Program-made: the position numbers and the translations under genes
The notes under the pieces: generated by a model
The model's input: the letters and a program-made list of their open reading frames with translations, nothing else
Databases searched by the model: none
Told to the model about the DNA's origin: nothing
Part shown: piece after piece, positions 32,402 to 43,954 of the stretch
Numbering within the stretch: position 1 is the first letter of the stretch
How the letters are laid out: the number at the start of each line of letters is the position of its first letter
Assembly (NCBI GenBank): GCA_038030265.1
Contig: CM075937.1
Coordinates: 26,640,198 to 26,704,197, forward strand
DNA: 64,000 nucleotides
Source of the DNA: Corythucha ciliata
Taxonomy: Eukaryota > Arthropoda > Insecta > Hemiptera > Tingidae
Reading direction: 5' to 3'

Positions 32402-33342
32402 CGTTAGTAGTGATTTATCACGGGAAAGAAGAAATAAAATAGTATTGAAAGCCTCACTTACCAATAAGCTCCTCTGCGTAGTCGCGGTAGTCCGACTCCC
32501 AAGACTCAGGGAGGCCGAGGAAATCCATTGCAACATCAACATGAAGTGTTTTCTACAAAGAAAAATGAAACGTTAAAGTGAAGATATGCTCTAAGATAAT
32601 GCGTAACTTGATAGGGTACATGTATACTTCTACGGTTCAAGCTTACCTAGGCTTTTGAAAAAACGGGTGGCGCGTGTTTCCTGGCCGTCGAGCGAGCTAT
32701 TGAATTGAATGAATGCACGCGTGGCCGACCTAAACTTGCTCGCACAACCCCACAACGACTCCTGACCCTTCGAACAGGAGTGGGAGACTGGCAGTATTGC
32801 CACTGTCACTGTACCGCAGTACCGTGTACCCAGAATCTCAGAAAACAATGAGGTAGGGCACTTCAATTTTTACTGTGGTAACATAGGGTTTTCAAATCAA
32901 GTGAGCAGCATCAATTTTTACGGTGGCAACCCTTTAAGCGTTCGTGAAGACAACGCCTGGACGGTCTGGAGACCGCTTTTTTTTTTACATTGGCCACACC
33001 AATAATTTGTGGAACCACGTCATGCTGTGTTTTGTTGCAAGTGTAACCAGAGCACATCTCGTCAGAGCAGGAGGTACAATTTTTCGGCCACAGTACTAAA
33101 AACAAAGTCGTACATCAATCATCGAATAGTCAACCCACAACTTTTCCATTGGAAGGAGAACTCTATACTTTCCTGTTGGAATAATCAGTGAATGGTTTAA
33201 ATTTTCGTACGGCGCTCAGGGAAATTTTACTACCAGTAAGTTAGAATTTACTAGGGGTTTCTTTAAACCCCTACAGCTACGGGGTAGCTGTGATAGTTAG
33301 GGGGACACTTTGTTTTTCGCATGTGTCGAAGTAACATTGACG

Positions 33343-34995
33343 ATGGCCTTAAGCACATTTTACATAAAAAATTCAGCCTGGTTTTTCCGTGTAGTAGATC
33401 AATTTAAATTTTCAAAGGCGAGAGATCTGATAAATGGTGAAGTCAAGTGGAGGTAAGTACAGAGTAGTTCTGTATTTATTTTTCAAAAAAACTCCGATCG
33501 TAATACCGTGCCTGCATGATCGAAACTTTAACTTTATTTTTCACTGTCTGTAGGTGCTGCGATAGATCTTGCCAAGCGTCATTTAAGACAATCGGTGATT
33601 CGAATGTCATCACGGACTCCAATTTAGTTCACAACCACCCTGCATTGTCAGAAAGGAAACTTGAGGTTCAAAAAGTGACCCAATCGGCCAAACGGAAAGC
33701 AATTGATCAACTGTCAGAAAGGCCGTCCAAAATAGTGCGCTCAGTTTTGAACGCTACTGCCTGTAATATTCTTACGGTATGTTTTTTTTTCACCCAAACT
33801 TCGAATGATGCAAAAATGCGAATGATTGAACATAAACATGAAAAATATAGAAAGAAGAAAATAGAAAGAACATAGAAAATAAAAAATGAACTAGAAAATA
33901 GAAAATTTTTTTTTTTTTTCGTTATAGAAAACTGATTTGAAGAATGTGAAACAGAACATTTATTACGCCCATCGTAAAAAGTACCCCCCCTTACCGCACT
34001 CCACTAGTGAAGCACAGGAACGTCTATCTCAACTTGACCTGAAGACCGTGAAGAGCGAAAATTTCGTCTTCGTAAACGACGTGGATGAGCAGTTGGTAAT
34101 ATGCACGACACAAACTAATTTGAATTGCTTGGGGGAAACTACGACACTATTCCTTGATGGCACTTTCAAGTACTCTCCTTCGCATTTTCTTCAGTTCTTG
34201 ACGATTCACGGTCTATTCGGAGAGAGTAACTTTATTCCTTTAATATACTGTTTATTGAATTGTAAACGACAGACCTCGTACGAATTGTGTTTTAAGAGCG
34301 TATGTGATCTTTGTTCTGAGCACGGAGTCGATCTTCAGCCCACAACTGTGGTCACTGACTTTGAAATTGGTATTCTGAATGCTTGTAAAAGTGCGTGGCC
34401 GTCAGCCCGTCAAGTGGGATGTCGTTTCCATTTAACCCAAGCTTGGTGGCGTGCAATCCAAAGATTCGGGTTGACGGAGGATTACAAAACTGACACTGAC
34501 GCTGGCTTATGGTTGAAGCTATTCTTCAGTCTACCGTTTTTGGATCCAGAACGAGTGACACCGTGTTACGAAGAGATCGTAAAACTGAAGCCCAAAGGAG
34601 AAGAAAACAGAGCGGATCGAACCACAGAATTCATTTCGTACATGAAAGACAACTACGCTTCTCATACTTCAACCTTCCCTCCTACGCTCTGGGCAGAATT
34701 TTCGGCTATCCGTCACCGAACAACGAACGCCTGCGAAGCTTTTCATCGCCACTTCAACGAAAATTTTACAGCTCCCCAGCCATCGATTTATTTATTTATG
34801 GGAGTGTTGCTGAATTTTCAAAAAGAAGTGTACGTCAAGATTAATAGTAGGTATGAAGACAATAGAAAACAAAGTCAGGGAGACAAATTTAGGTTTCTCA
34901 ATCATTGGTTCAAAAAATTGAAAACGGAGTCAATATCTGAAATAGAATTCGTCCGCCGCGTTTCTACTTATTATTCTTCGACCATAAATGCTTGA
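33343..34995 (+). CDS. FLYWCH-MULE transposase, intact, three exons
   Basis: Exons 33343-33452, 33554-33776 and 33928-34995 join with consistent phases across GTAAGT...TGTAG and GTATGT...TATAG introns, giving about 466 residues without stops. Residues 1-75 form a FLYWCH finger (VVDQFKFSKARDLI, KWRCCDRSCQASF, LVHNHPALS) for DNA binding. The MULE nuclease follows with FLDGTFKYSP (D188), TVVTDFEIGILNACK (D255) and GCRFHLTQAWWRAI (H279). The C-terminal half holds RTTNACEAFHRHFN, standard for the family. It would act in the nucleus on the ends of the surrounding 3.96-kb element. The start at 33343 was chosen as the first ATG in frame, and an upstream exon is possible. This is the best-preserved MULE in the window. 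Confidence 0.88.
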
Positions 34996-35248
34996 AATGT
35001 AAAATTCGTTCTATAGACAATAATAAAAACTACGTTCCTTTTTCGGGATCATGTCCTTTATTCATCTGATTTAATGGGAAAATTACTTGGGCCGATTTCA
35101 GTACATGGGGTGGGCCCACTTCAAGACATCAGTTTTCGAGAGGATGGCCGAGTTCAATATCACAACAGTCGAGACTGAGGCCGAGTTCAATACTTGGAGG
35201 GTCAGAAGGGAGTAATGTGGGCCCACTTCTATACTAGCCTTTCCACCT

Positions 35249-35798
35249 TGGTCAGTCATGGTATCGCTATATACAGAAATGTGGGCTAAGTGTTGTATAC
35301 CAAGACAAAGATTCAGACGTCAGCAAGTGGCTCCGGCTCACTTTTCAGCTTTCATTCCTGAAGCCCGAAGATGTAGCCACATGCTTCATCCTCGAAATGC
35401 TGCCTGTTGCGCCTCCTGACTTGCGTGTTTTGGAGTACGTGGAATATCTTTTGGAATGGTACATTTTTGACTCGGGAACGTATCCTCCAACACAGTGGTG
35501 ATCTGCGACGATGGAGTCGATCAGAACAACTAATGCATGTGAGGCTTTTCACAGCTCTTTCGGAAAGCAGTTCTCCTCAACACACCCTAACATATTTGCA
35601 TTCGTTGAAGCCATAAAAAATCAGCAAGTGTCCACCGACACACTGCTTAATAGCCTACAGACTGTGAGAAAAAGAAAAAGCACAATTAAAGCAACCAAAA
35701 TGAAGAATTTCATCGCGGACTGTCTGGAAAAGTATAACAAACTGGAACTTGAACCTATCGACGTCATCAATCAGATCAAGAGTTACTATGCACCGTAG
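35249..35798 (+). pseudogene. Outer MULE transposase, right part
   Basis: The interrupted frame resumes in phase after the duplicated TTTCCACCT: GQSWYRYIQKCGLSVVYQ, VSKWLRLTFQLSFLKPEDVA and PPDLRVLEYVEYLLEWYIF, ending with a TGA near 35501. The next segment (35511-35798) reads IRTTNACEAFHSSFGKQF and ends LEPIDVINQIKSYYAP, the normal family C-terminus. Together with 30546-31279 this is one dead transposase, older than the insertion inside it. Confidence 0.88.
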
Positions 35799-36014
35799 GT
35801 CAGCCTGCCAATTGTTGACGACGTGCTCCTTCAGCGCGGATATGCAGGGACAACTTGGTGAGTCAAATGCATGGTGAATCTAATGCACCCTTTTAAAGCT
35901 TATTCTACGGCGCGGAACTGGTATACTAATTCTGCGCGCAACGGGTAGTCATACAATTTACTTTTGCGCGGAACTGGACGTTGATATGATGATAGCGCGG
36001 AACTGGTGGTACGC

Positions 36015-36525
36015 CATTTCGCTAACTAAAAAACCTATTTCGGGATTTTTATTGCTGAAAAAAACAATCTCGTGGAGTTACCTCATTCAAAAACCAATTT
36101 CGCGGATTATTCACAATAAGAAGCACATTTCCGCGCATCCGACTCACCAGAAGACCACTTTAGTGGATTCCAAAAAATAAAATTCGAGGATTTTCGTGGC
36201 TGTAAATCCAGTTCTGTGGTGTTTGCCTCATTCAAAAAAAAATTTCGCGGATTTTGTTCACCAAAACGCCAATTTTTCGGGTTTTGCTTGTTACAGACAA
36301 CCATTTTCTCACCTAAAACCCGCTATTTCGTGGGTATTGGCTTGCTCAAACTGCAATTGCGCGGATTTGCCTAATTAAAATTATTTGATTCACAATTTAG
36401 CTCACTAAAAACCTTCTTTTTTCCCCAATTTGTGACTTCGTAAAAATCCAAATTTCGCGAGTCTTTGCTTTAAAAAAAAAAAAATTTGCCAGATTATGGC
36501 TCGCTAAAAATCCGGTTTTGGTGTA
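36015..36525. repeat. Degenerate ~30-33 bp tandem array
   Basis: About fifteen loosely conserved units of the form TCACTAAAAACCAATTTCGCGGATTTTGG, written here in two parts: TCACTAAAAACCAATT and TCGCGGATTTTGG. Clear units lie at about 36087, 36141, 36228, 36259, 36310 and 36399. No coding pattern. Confidence 0.7.
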
Positions 36526-36646
36526 CCTAATCGTAAGGATGAGGGTTGGTCAGACGTGTTTGCCACCTGCAACAGAGACTTATGGTGTGATGGCAATGCC
36601 AGCTCCGGGGGGAACTGTCACCGTCCATGCCACAGACCAAAACTAA

Positions 36647-36787
36647 AGCCCTGTTCACACGATGCAATGTTTGAAGCTACATTGCATGCTGGTTTTTTAA
36701 AAACATAAGTTCCTTCGTAGTGACCGGATGTTTTTGAAAATCAAGCATGCAATATAGCTTCAAACATTGCATCGTGTGAACAGGGCT
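36647..36787. mobile_element. Tourist-like MITE with TAA duplication
   Basis: 141-bp near-perfect palindrome beginning AGCCCTGTTCACACGATGC and ending in its complement. It is flanked by TAA at 36644-36646 and 36788-36790. The 3-bp TWA duplication fits the PIF/Harbinger group. Confidence 0.9.
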
Positions 36788-36790
36788 TAA

Positions 36791-37912
36791 AGTATATTTC
36801 CAAAAGTAACACTTTCTGAGGGGGGAGGGGAGTTATCTATCAGTTTGTGGACTAAAAATTCGGAATAGAAGGATACAAACGACAGGTTTCCAGCTGAGAT
36901 CTAGTTTTTGACTGATAGTGACAGTTTCTGTGCAAATGCAGTTTCCGTTGACGGATTTCTAGCTTCGGATCCCCGAATGTGCGTAGTACAATAAGACAAT
37001 ATGGTGCATCTGACATTCACGCCAGCGAAGCTGCCCACCCCTAGATCAAGGGATGGATACGACCCTGCGCCACAGCCCTGGATCTGGTAATCAACGAGGA
37101 GTTCAGTTAGCCAGGAGGTCGGTCAGTATGTCCTGCAGGCCAAGAACTGACAATTCTATCTCACAAATCCTTGGGCAAAAAATAAAATAAAAGATGGATG
37201 GACATAAGCATCAGTTTTTGACGGAACAGGATAAAAAGTGGTAAATGCTTTTGCGTTCAGCAGGTGAAACCATCAGTTTTTGGTCAAATGAATCAACTTT
37301 TTCAACTCAATTGACAATTTTATGTTTCAACTGGTACGTACTTTCTTGGGGCTCAAATGAATGTTTTTGGCTGCGGCAGTACAAACTTCGCACGGTACTT
37401 CTTTTTGCTGTTCCCCCTCCTCGAGTAAATCTCTTGCCCACGTCTGGCCGGTTTCAATGAAAACATCCAGTCAAGTAAAAACACAAACGTGTATTCAGAA
37501 GTAAAAAAAAGTCAGACGTTGATACCAAATTGATAAATTCATCCAAAAAACAACGGATAACTATGTGAAAGTGGAAATTTCTGGCTATTTTCCTTCGTTC
37601 GGCCCAGGAACGTTTCAATTGAACGTAGCAGGCTTCAACAGATTTGTCGAGCAAGCGGGTTCTCGTTTTCCTGGTTGAAGACGCGTTTTGAGAAAGGACG
37701 GCCTCCCGGTCCTAAAGCCAAAAATAGGAATCATACCAAGGGTAACGATGCGTGGATTGAAGAATAAATAGGAAAATATTATCATGTTGGCTTACTCACT
37801 TCGGCAACTCAGCCGCATATCTTAGCTTCGGAAGGAATTACACAAACAATAAAATCCATGGTACGTTTGAATATCGACGCATCCGCCAAAGGACCGAACG
37901 AAAAGTGAAAAA
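36791..37912. other. No recognisable gene
   Basis: I see no repeat pairing or family-like translation. The small open frames at 37245 and minus 37454 look like chance. Confidence 0.5.
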
Positions 37913-38258
37913 TGTTAGTATTTGAGCACGAAAAATAAGGATTCCTGGCAAAATTTAACAAATTAAAACATCTTTCAGTTTTAATCAGAAAGATCAGTGA
38001 ACCGCGATCCCCGAGTGATAAGAAGTTTCAAAAGTTTAGGAGGTAAACGGCTGTACAATGGAAGGGGTAAGGGGAAGCTCTCAGTGAGAACCTAGGTGGA
38101 GATTCGATGTTCTTCAATCTTTGGCTGGGCTATATCTGGTTTTGTCTCCTCCAAAGCCAAAGCACAAGTTCTTTGTTAATAATAAGTTTTAAGTTTTAAT
38201 TAATAAACTTATAACACGTTTACTTGAGTCCCGGATCGTCAAAGTCAGACACAACATA
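37913..38258 (+). mobile_element. Possible Ty3/gypsy 5' LTR
   Basis: Begins TGTTAGTATTTG and ends CAGACACAACA, immediately followed by TATTGGCGACGAGAG, a primer-binding-site-like start common in insect Ty3/gypsy elements. The right border is well supported. The left border is a guess from TG...CA. Confidence 0.5.
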
Positions 38259-38990
38259 TTGGCGACGAGAGATGGATCGAATCCTCACGGATGTCAAAGG
38301 ATAAAGTTAGTGTCGCGTCCCATCCCTGTACGTAAGTTCACGTTTTTTTTGTTACTCACGATCAGTCAAAATCGTGATGGGTCGACATAAAAAAGCCCTC
38401 AAAGAGAGCCTCGGAACGTGAAAATACTCAAGTTAAACAGTCGGAGGAGACCGAGAAAGAAAAGGAGTTCAATGGGTTCAGCGAGTGGGATGAAGCAAAT
38501 TAGATCGAGGGGCAGGATCATAAGATCCCTCTGAAGTGCGAGTCGTAGAAGCCGTCGTCGTGTTCTGGCATTATCGGCAGAATATTACCGTATTCTGAAG
38601 GTTCAGAATCTTTCGAAAATTATTTAGAACGTCTAGAAGCGTTCTTTTAAGTCAACCGGTTGCCAGATTCGGAAAAAGTAGCGTCTTTAGTTATTCTCTT
38701 CGGACCTCAAGTGTATTAGTTACTAAAACATTTTGCAGCACCGTCGAAACCAATTAAAATTTATTTTTCCTATATAATTCGTCATTTACGACAACACTAT
38801 GCCCCAACCAAGTGCGAAATCGCAGAACGTTACAAACAAAAGGTCGCAGATGCCTGGAGAGTCAGTCCAATCCTTCATTGTCGCTTTAAAGGAGTTGTCT
38901 TCCACCTGTAATTTTGGAGAGAACGTTGAATTCTTAATTTCTATAGCTTGAAAACTTTCGGTCCCGTCAAGTGAAAATTTATGTAGAATC
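38259..38990 (+). pseudogene. Ty3/gypsy gag remnant
   Basis: Downstream of the primer-binding-like site, broken frames read SESFENYLERLEAFF, SEKVASLVILFGPQVY, KCEIAERYKQKVAD and, after a frame change, GESVQSFIVALKELSSTCNF. This is the capsid pattern of Ty3/gypsy gag (Y-E-R-L..., then E-S-V-x-x-F-I-x-x-L). Several stops are present. No protease or reverse transcriptase follows. Confidence 0.7.
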
Positions 38991-39747
38991 TAATACATGG
39001 TCACCCTTTGAGATCAGGGGGTCAACCACAAGGTGATTAGAATGAGGTGGGCTCAGTTATTATGACGTATCTCGGGTATTCTGACAGTTTTGTAAAAATT
39101 AACAGATGAGGAATGGAGATGTTGTTCTGCTTCATTTTTATAAATAGTAAGAATACTGTTCAGGCAAGAGAGAATTATTAAGGCGTTTCATACAGCCGTT
39201 CAAAATTCTCTGTTTTGCCTTAAAATCATTTATAAATTAATAACTGTTTTAATTCACCCCCCCCCCCATCTCTCTCGACTTCACATGAAATACATGTAGA
39301 AGAAAATTGTCATATAGCCGTTTTTTGAGCATTCAGCGGAACTCAGTTTATCCACTCAACATCGTCACTTCGATTGTCGCTCGAGACCTTTTCATATTCG
39401 TTCAATCGAATAAATCAACAGCTAATTGCAGCTAGTGGGCTGATTAGCATATTTGTTTTGTCTCTTCGCGATCCTCCGTCGCTAGAACCTTTCTTCAGCG
39501 ACTCTTTCATCGTCCGTCGCTTACAACTGTCGTCAGCGACTCCTCCGTCGTCTACTACCAGTCGTCATAACACCCTGTCGCCCCCGTCTTCGTGAAATTT
39601 CACAAAGTAAAATTAAACCAGTTATTCGAATTCTTTACATCCTTTCTCTTTTACAGTTCAAATTCACCGGTCCACTATACACGTGTGGCCAAATACCCCA
39701 GGCACGTCTTAAGTTAGCCCAACTTTCATTATAACTACCTTGGGTCA
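38991..39747. other. No recognisable gene
   Basis: Spacer with a C-run near 39256. The reading frame at 39374-39595 is Ser-rich because of TCGTC-type repeats and has no family resemblance. Confidence 0.5.
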
Positions 39748-39863
39748 ACCATGAGCTAGTGTTAAAAACTACGCAAGCGGTAACTATGGATGCTTTATAA
39801 CAATTAATGTTATAACGTCATAGATACCGCGATTGACGGGATTTTTACGCTAGTGCATGGTCT
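39748..39863. mobile_element. MITE with ACCATG...CATGGT ends
   Basis: About 116 bp. ACCATGAGCTAGTGTTAAAA at the left pairs with TTTTTACGCTAGTGCATGGT at the right, and inner GCGGTAACTATGG and CATAGATACCGC also pair. Confidence 0.75.
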
Positions 39864-39868
39864 ACCGA

Positions 39869-40012
39869 CAGGGGCCCTAAGTTAGAGTTGTCGGGAAAGA
39901 ATCTCGCAAGCGGTATCCAAGGACGCTATGTCAGAGAATTATACTATCTCTTCATAGCAACCACCTCACGTGAGTTTTTCCTGACAACTCTTATTGGCTC
40001 TTAGGCCTCATT
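39869..40012. mobile_element. MITE with AGGGGCCCTAAGTTAGAGTT-type ends
   Basis: The left end GGGGCCCTAAGTTAGAGTTG pairs with CAACTCTTATTGGCTCTTAG and the adjoining GGCC near 40012. It is immediately followed by another AATAAGGCCCC-type end at about 40143, so two MITEs may abut. Confidence 0.65.
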
Positions 40013-40306
40013 ACGCACTCGTGTGAAAATACAACGAGATGCGCTTACTATGGCGGGATAGTGTTATTATCTGGGCTCGCTGGTTATATCTTATTCGGCG
40101 TCCTTGGGTACTGCTTGCAGCATTTTTTCCCCAACCGTTCGTAATAAGGCCCCAGATTTTCATTCACTTAATTCTAATCAGTTGTTCTACTTTGTGATAA
40201 AACTGATGTGAATCTAGTGAAGAAAAATCTCAGTTCAGAGGAGGACTTAGTATTCGGCGTTCGGGCTTACTTAAGTGATGATAACTGAGGGTCGAATTCA
40301 GAGACC

Positions 40307-40698
40307 GTCCTTAAGGGGGGGGGGCTACAGTGATCATTCCTCGCCCCTCCAATCAACCTCCTCGTCAATTACTCGGCATACACTCTCTCGCCGTACTTCT
40401 TCACCAATCCTGGTTTTTGAAGACTCGTTTCAATCTCCAGGAAACTCCGCATATGCGGTAGTATCACTTTTTCAAAATTCGTCCCCAAAGTGACTTTTAA
40501 ACCAGCCTTCAACTTTTTCCTTCGACTTATTTGCAAAAAAGGAACACTACTGCATATGCGGAATTCCATAGAGATTGAAACGAGTCTTTAAAAACCAAGA
40601 TAGGTGCAGAAATATGGCAGGAATTTGTATGCGTGTAGTAGTCGATGGGTGATGAAGGAGGGGGTCGAGGAACCATCACGGCAGCCCTCCTTAATCTT
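40307..40698. mobile_element. Foldback element with ~165-bp arms
   Basis: A 390-bp palindrome. The outer parts pair TCCTTAAGGGGG with GCCCTCCTTAA-type sequence. The inner parts pair AAGACTCGTTTCAATCTC with GAGATTGAAACGAGTCTT, and CCGCATATGCGGTAGT with ACTGCATATGCGG. No coding capacity. Confidence 0.85.
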
Positions 40699-40715
40699 CG
40701 TCGCTTAAGGGTATG

Positions 40716-40915
40716 TTTATCGATGTAGTAGCGGGACCAAAGAGGTGAGCTGCGAGAAGAGCCGAGCGGAGAAAATTTTCATATCTGTTTTCAATGGAAA
40801 TGTTTCTTCCAAAGCAGCGTCGGCGAAGAGGAGAGTGGTGAAATTTCTAGGCTCACTTTATCAGCCTAGAGGGCCTCTCCTCTCGGCTATTATCTTTTGA
40901 CACCGCTCCTATACA
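40716..40915. mobile_element. MITE-like inverted repeat
   Basis: TGTAGTAGCGGGACCAAAGA near 40716 is opposed by TCTTTTGACACCGCTCCTAT near 40897. AGCCGAGCGGAGA also faces TCTCCTCTCGGCT. Diverged arms. Confidence 0.55.
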
Positions 40916-41293
40916 GGCATACCCGAAAGTATTTTTTGGAAAGCAACCTTCCGCCCCTCAGGAAACGTCAAATAAACTCAACGTCGTCGTTCACCGTCTG
41001 CTGGCTCACGTAAATAGAGACAATCAGCGAAATTTTACCATCGATAATTTTGGTATACTTAACTTGAACTCGTGGATGATTTACTCGACGTCTGGATCAC
41101 AAGCATTGGGACTATAAGAAATAATAAATGTGAAATTCCGCCATCTTTTCTCCCTGACAAGCGTAAAGAGGTGGGTACGTCGCTCTTAGGCAACAACACG
41201 AAGTGATCATTGCTTCCTATGTCTGTAAGAAAAATCAGTCGGCTCTAATTAATTGTAAATTGATTGAGCGGGGGGGGGGGGCTCCAATGAATA

Positions 41294-41890
41294 TTGCAGG
41301 GTCTCCCCCCTCCCAACACTAACGGAACAGCTTCAACAGGGCTGCAGGCCGTGGTCAGCCACAACATCACACTCGAACCGTTCTACCAGGACAAAGAGGA
41401 TTTTTCATATAAGGAGCGCTTAGCCAACTTCCTCTCCATGCGGGGATTAGTCAACACCGATGACGCGCACATATCCTCCTCGTATGCCTGAAGAGAACAC
41501 AATTCGCTCAACTTCCACACCCGACAAGCCATCTGACAAATCGTACGATGAGCTTATTACAATTATTGAGAAACGTTTCAACCCGATCACCTACGTCAAC
41601 ACCGAGCGACACGGTTTTTTGTCCCAGACGCAAGGAAAAAGTGAGTCTCTCACCTCCTACATATCAGCTCTCAGTCATAGCGCAAAAATGCCAGTGGGTT
41701 TGTCCTCGTGATGCATGTAATTGCCCCATTGACTCAATCTTTCAAGCAAAGTTCATACGTGGCATACGCAATAATCGTATCCGGCAAAAGATACTACGGT
41801 GATACTAGTAACACAACCAGAGGGTCTCGAAAAAATACTGGTGACTGCCCTCGCTCTCGAGGCAGCCCACAAACAAAATCTTGAAGAATA
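41294..41890 (+). pseudogene. Second Ty3/gypsy gag remnant
   Basis: Frame-broken gag: LEPFYQDKEDFSYKERLANF, then PSDKSYDELITIIEKRFNP, ERHGFLSQTQGKSESLTSYI and KFIRGIRNNRIRQKIL. This is the usual capsid order (K-x-Y-D-E-L, then R-x-x-F-x-x-x-x-Q...E-S). It differs in sequence from the gag at 38259-38990, so it belongs to another element. At least three frame changes are needed to read it, and no zinc knuckle is seen after it. Confidence 0.75.
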
Positions 41891-42229
41891 AACGGCCGAT
41901 ACAACTCATCTCTCCGGGTTCATCAACAAAATGTTGCTGCACAGTCGCAGCCAGTCAAAAAATAACGCCCGAGAACGGTCCGCATCACGATCGTCTCTAC
42001 AGACCCGAAAACACAACGGTCGACTAATTTTAAGACGCAGCAAATCGAGACTTGCTCTGAGGAATTGGATCCCTCGGTCAATGACTCTCGCCGATCCATA
42101 GCTGAATACGTACAAGAAAAACGCTACGGTCGAGGACCCTTCACACGATCAGGAGTTGCCTCGAGAAACTCCTATGGGCCTATTGGATAGAATAAAAAAT
42201 AATTAGTAAATGCTATGAGATTGAATTAA

Positions 42230-43345
42230 ATGTCATCTGCGTCACATCGGAATCTCATCGTGCTTCCGACTGCATCACATCGGCTCGTCAAATCAGTCCT
42301 TCTGGAAGATGTAGGCATAACGCCTGGAAGGTTTTCAAGGACCCAACGTTTTTTCCCACATCCCAATGACGCCACTAAAAGAAAATTTATTGTTGCAGAC
42401 CCCGTTCATCTTTTCAAAAATATAGGATCGGCTATTTTGAACAATAAAATTATTACCATTCCTGAGCCCTCGATGTCAGAAAATAAGTTAACCAGCGCAA
42501 TCGTGAGCGCAGCTCATATTTAGGGACTGGCTAGGTATCAGACAGAGTTAAATTTTAAATTGGTCGAAAAACTGCACGAGTAAGACATTACACCATCCCA
42601 TTTTCATACTATTCAAGTCAGCAGTGGCTAAAAATTTTCAGCTGAAGAGCTCAAGAGGCCAGAATACCTAACAATGGCATGGTTTCTGGACCAAGTGGAA
42701 AGGTGGTTTAAATTAATGACCTCCCGCTACACTGTTTTAGCTATCAGCAAATTAGACGCAAAAAAATACGATGAAACAATAATTTTTTGAAAATGTTCTA
42801 GAACCTTTTCAGGACTATTAAAACAGGGGAACAGCCTGGAAACCGTGCCAAAGATGTGTTCTGGTCTCCACAAACTTAAGTGTTGAAACTATTGAAGAAC
42901 TTCTCGAAAATAAGCACTACAAATTTGTGTTGACTAGCCGGTTCACACAAGACTGCGCGGAAAATGTATTCTCACCCGTGAGGGCCAAATAAGCGGCGCC
43001 GAATGCTCTGGTTTTTGAATCAAATTTGAAACTGCGTGTCCCAATACATGAAGGATGTTGGCAAAGATGGTTACTCCGAGGATGAAGTGGAAGACTTTGG
43101 CGATTTCTTGGAAATGGTTTCAAAAAGGGGTCCCATTTTGCAAAATTTCGAACAAATTGAATTCAAGGAACCAGCTACAGTCGGATCGGCTAAAGAATGT
43201 GCATGAAATTACCCTCTCTCTCTTTTCCATGAACCCATATGACCCACCAACACCATACCAGCAAGTGACAGAGGCCTCTCCTACTTTATCAGCAAGCAGC
43301 AACCTTCAGTTATTGTTACTTCTTGAAAGTCAACTTGTGTGAATT
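42230..43345 (+). pseudogene. P-element/THAP9-like transposase remnant
   Basis: The first segment (42230-42523) contains FIVADPVHLFKNIGSAI, the GTP-binding/nuclease region of P-type transposases. After stops come LNFKLVEKLHE, MAWFLDQVERWFKLMTSRY and a C-terminal block with FVLTSRFTQDCAENVFSPV. The last is the diagnostic L-T-Q-D-x-x-E-N-x-F-S motif near 42929-42985. An acidic tail continues to about 43200. The N-terminal THAP finger is absent. Many stops show it is dead. Confidence 0.82.
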
Positions 43346-43954
43346 TTTTTGGCAAAGGTAGCCCCCCCCCCTTTATCGTTAACCACCATCACTACGGGTG
43401 TTCCGGTTTGGTGGGTCTACTAACTCGTTACCCTAATCATCCTTTCAACATGCAGTTCTACTTCAGTACTTCAGCCTGGAGTGCTTTGCAGCATTGATCC
43501 TGCGTCTTTCACAGCATTTAGTTTTAATGTTATGATCGTATTGACGAGATGTTCGTCGTGTTTTGAAACTGTAACGAAGGGACAAAAACACGATGAGAAC
43601 AAGTAACGTCAGGAAGAAGAACGCCCAATTTTACTGCTTCTTTGGGTGTTGTTGGGGAGAATCCGAGTCTCCCACCCCGAAGAAGTAGCCTTCAGTACGA
43701 CCCTGATCTTCAAACTATATAGTTTCTGCTCTGCAGTTCACAAAGGGCTAAAATAAAGGAACCATGTAAGCTGAACTTGAATAAAGTAAAGAACGCAGTG
43801 CTCTCTTCTGGGATCAAAAATGAGAAATTTATTTGAGACCGCTGATTTAGGGCGGGAGGGGGTGGAGTGGTGCAACTTGTAATCCATATGACTTTGCTAA
43901 GAAATCATTCATTTTATGTGTCGGAAAGCAATTAATTATAATTTTGTATAATAG

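Larger units (their letters stand above)
31280..35239 (+). mobile_element. Inner Mutator-like element with 9-bp target duplication
   Basis: 3960-bp insertion inside the outer MULE, flanked by TTTCCACCT at 31271-31279 and 35240-35248. Its ends (GGGAGAATTTGAACTCGG and ...CTATACTAGCC) share only short terminal identity. Both end regions carry repeats of TTGAACTCGGCC and GTGGGCCCA in opposite orientation. It carries one intact spliced transposase gene on the plus strand. Confidence 0.88.

Noticed and set aside
36015..36525. CRISPR-like array
   Set aside because: Units are degenerate, there are no unique spacers of constant length, and the setting is eukaryotic.
42230..43345. Domesticated THAP9-like host gene
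   Set aside because: Multiple stops and frame changes and no THAP finger; a dead P-type element fits better.
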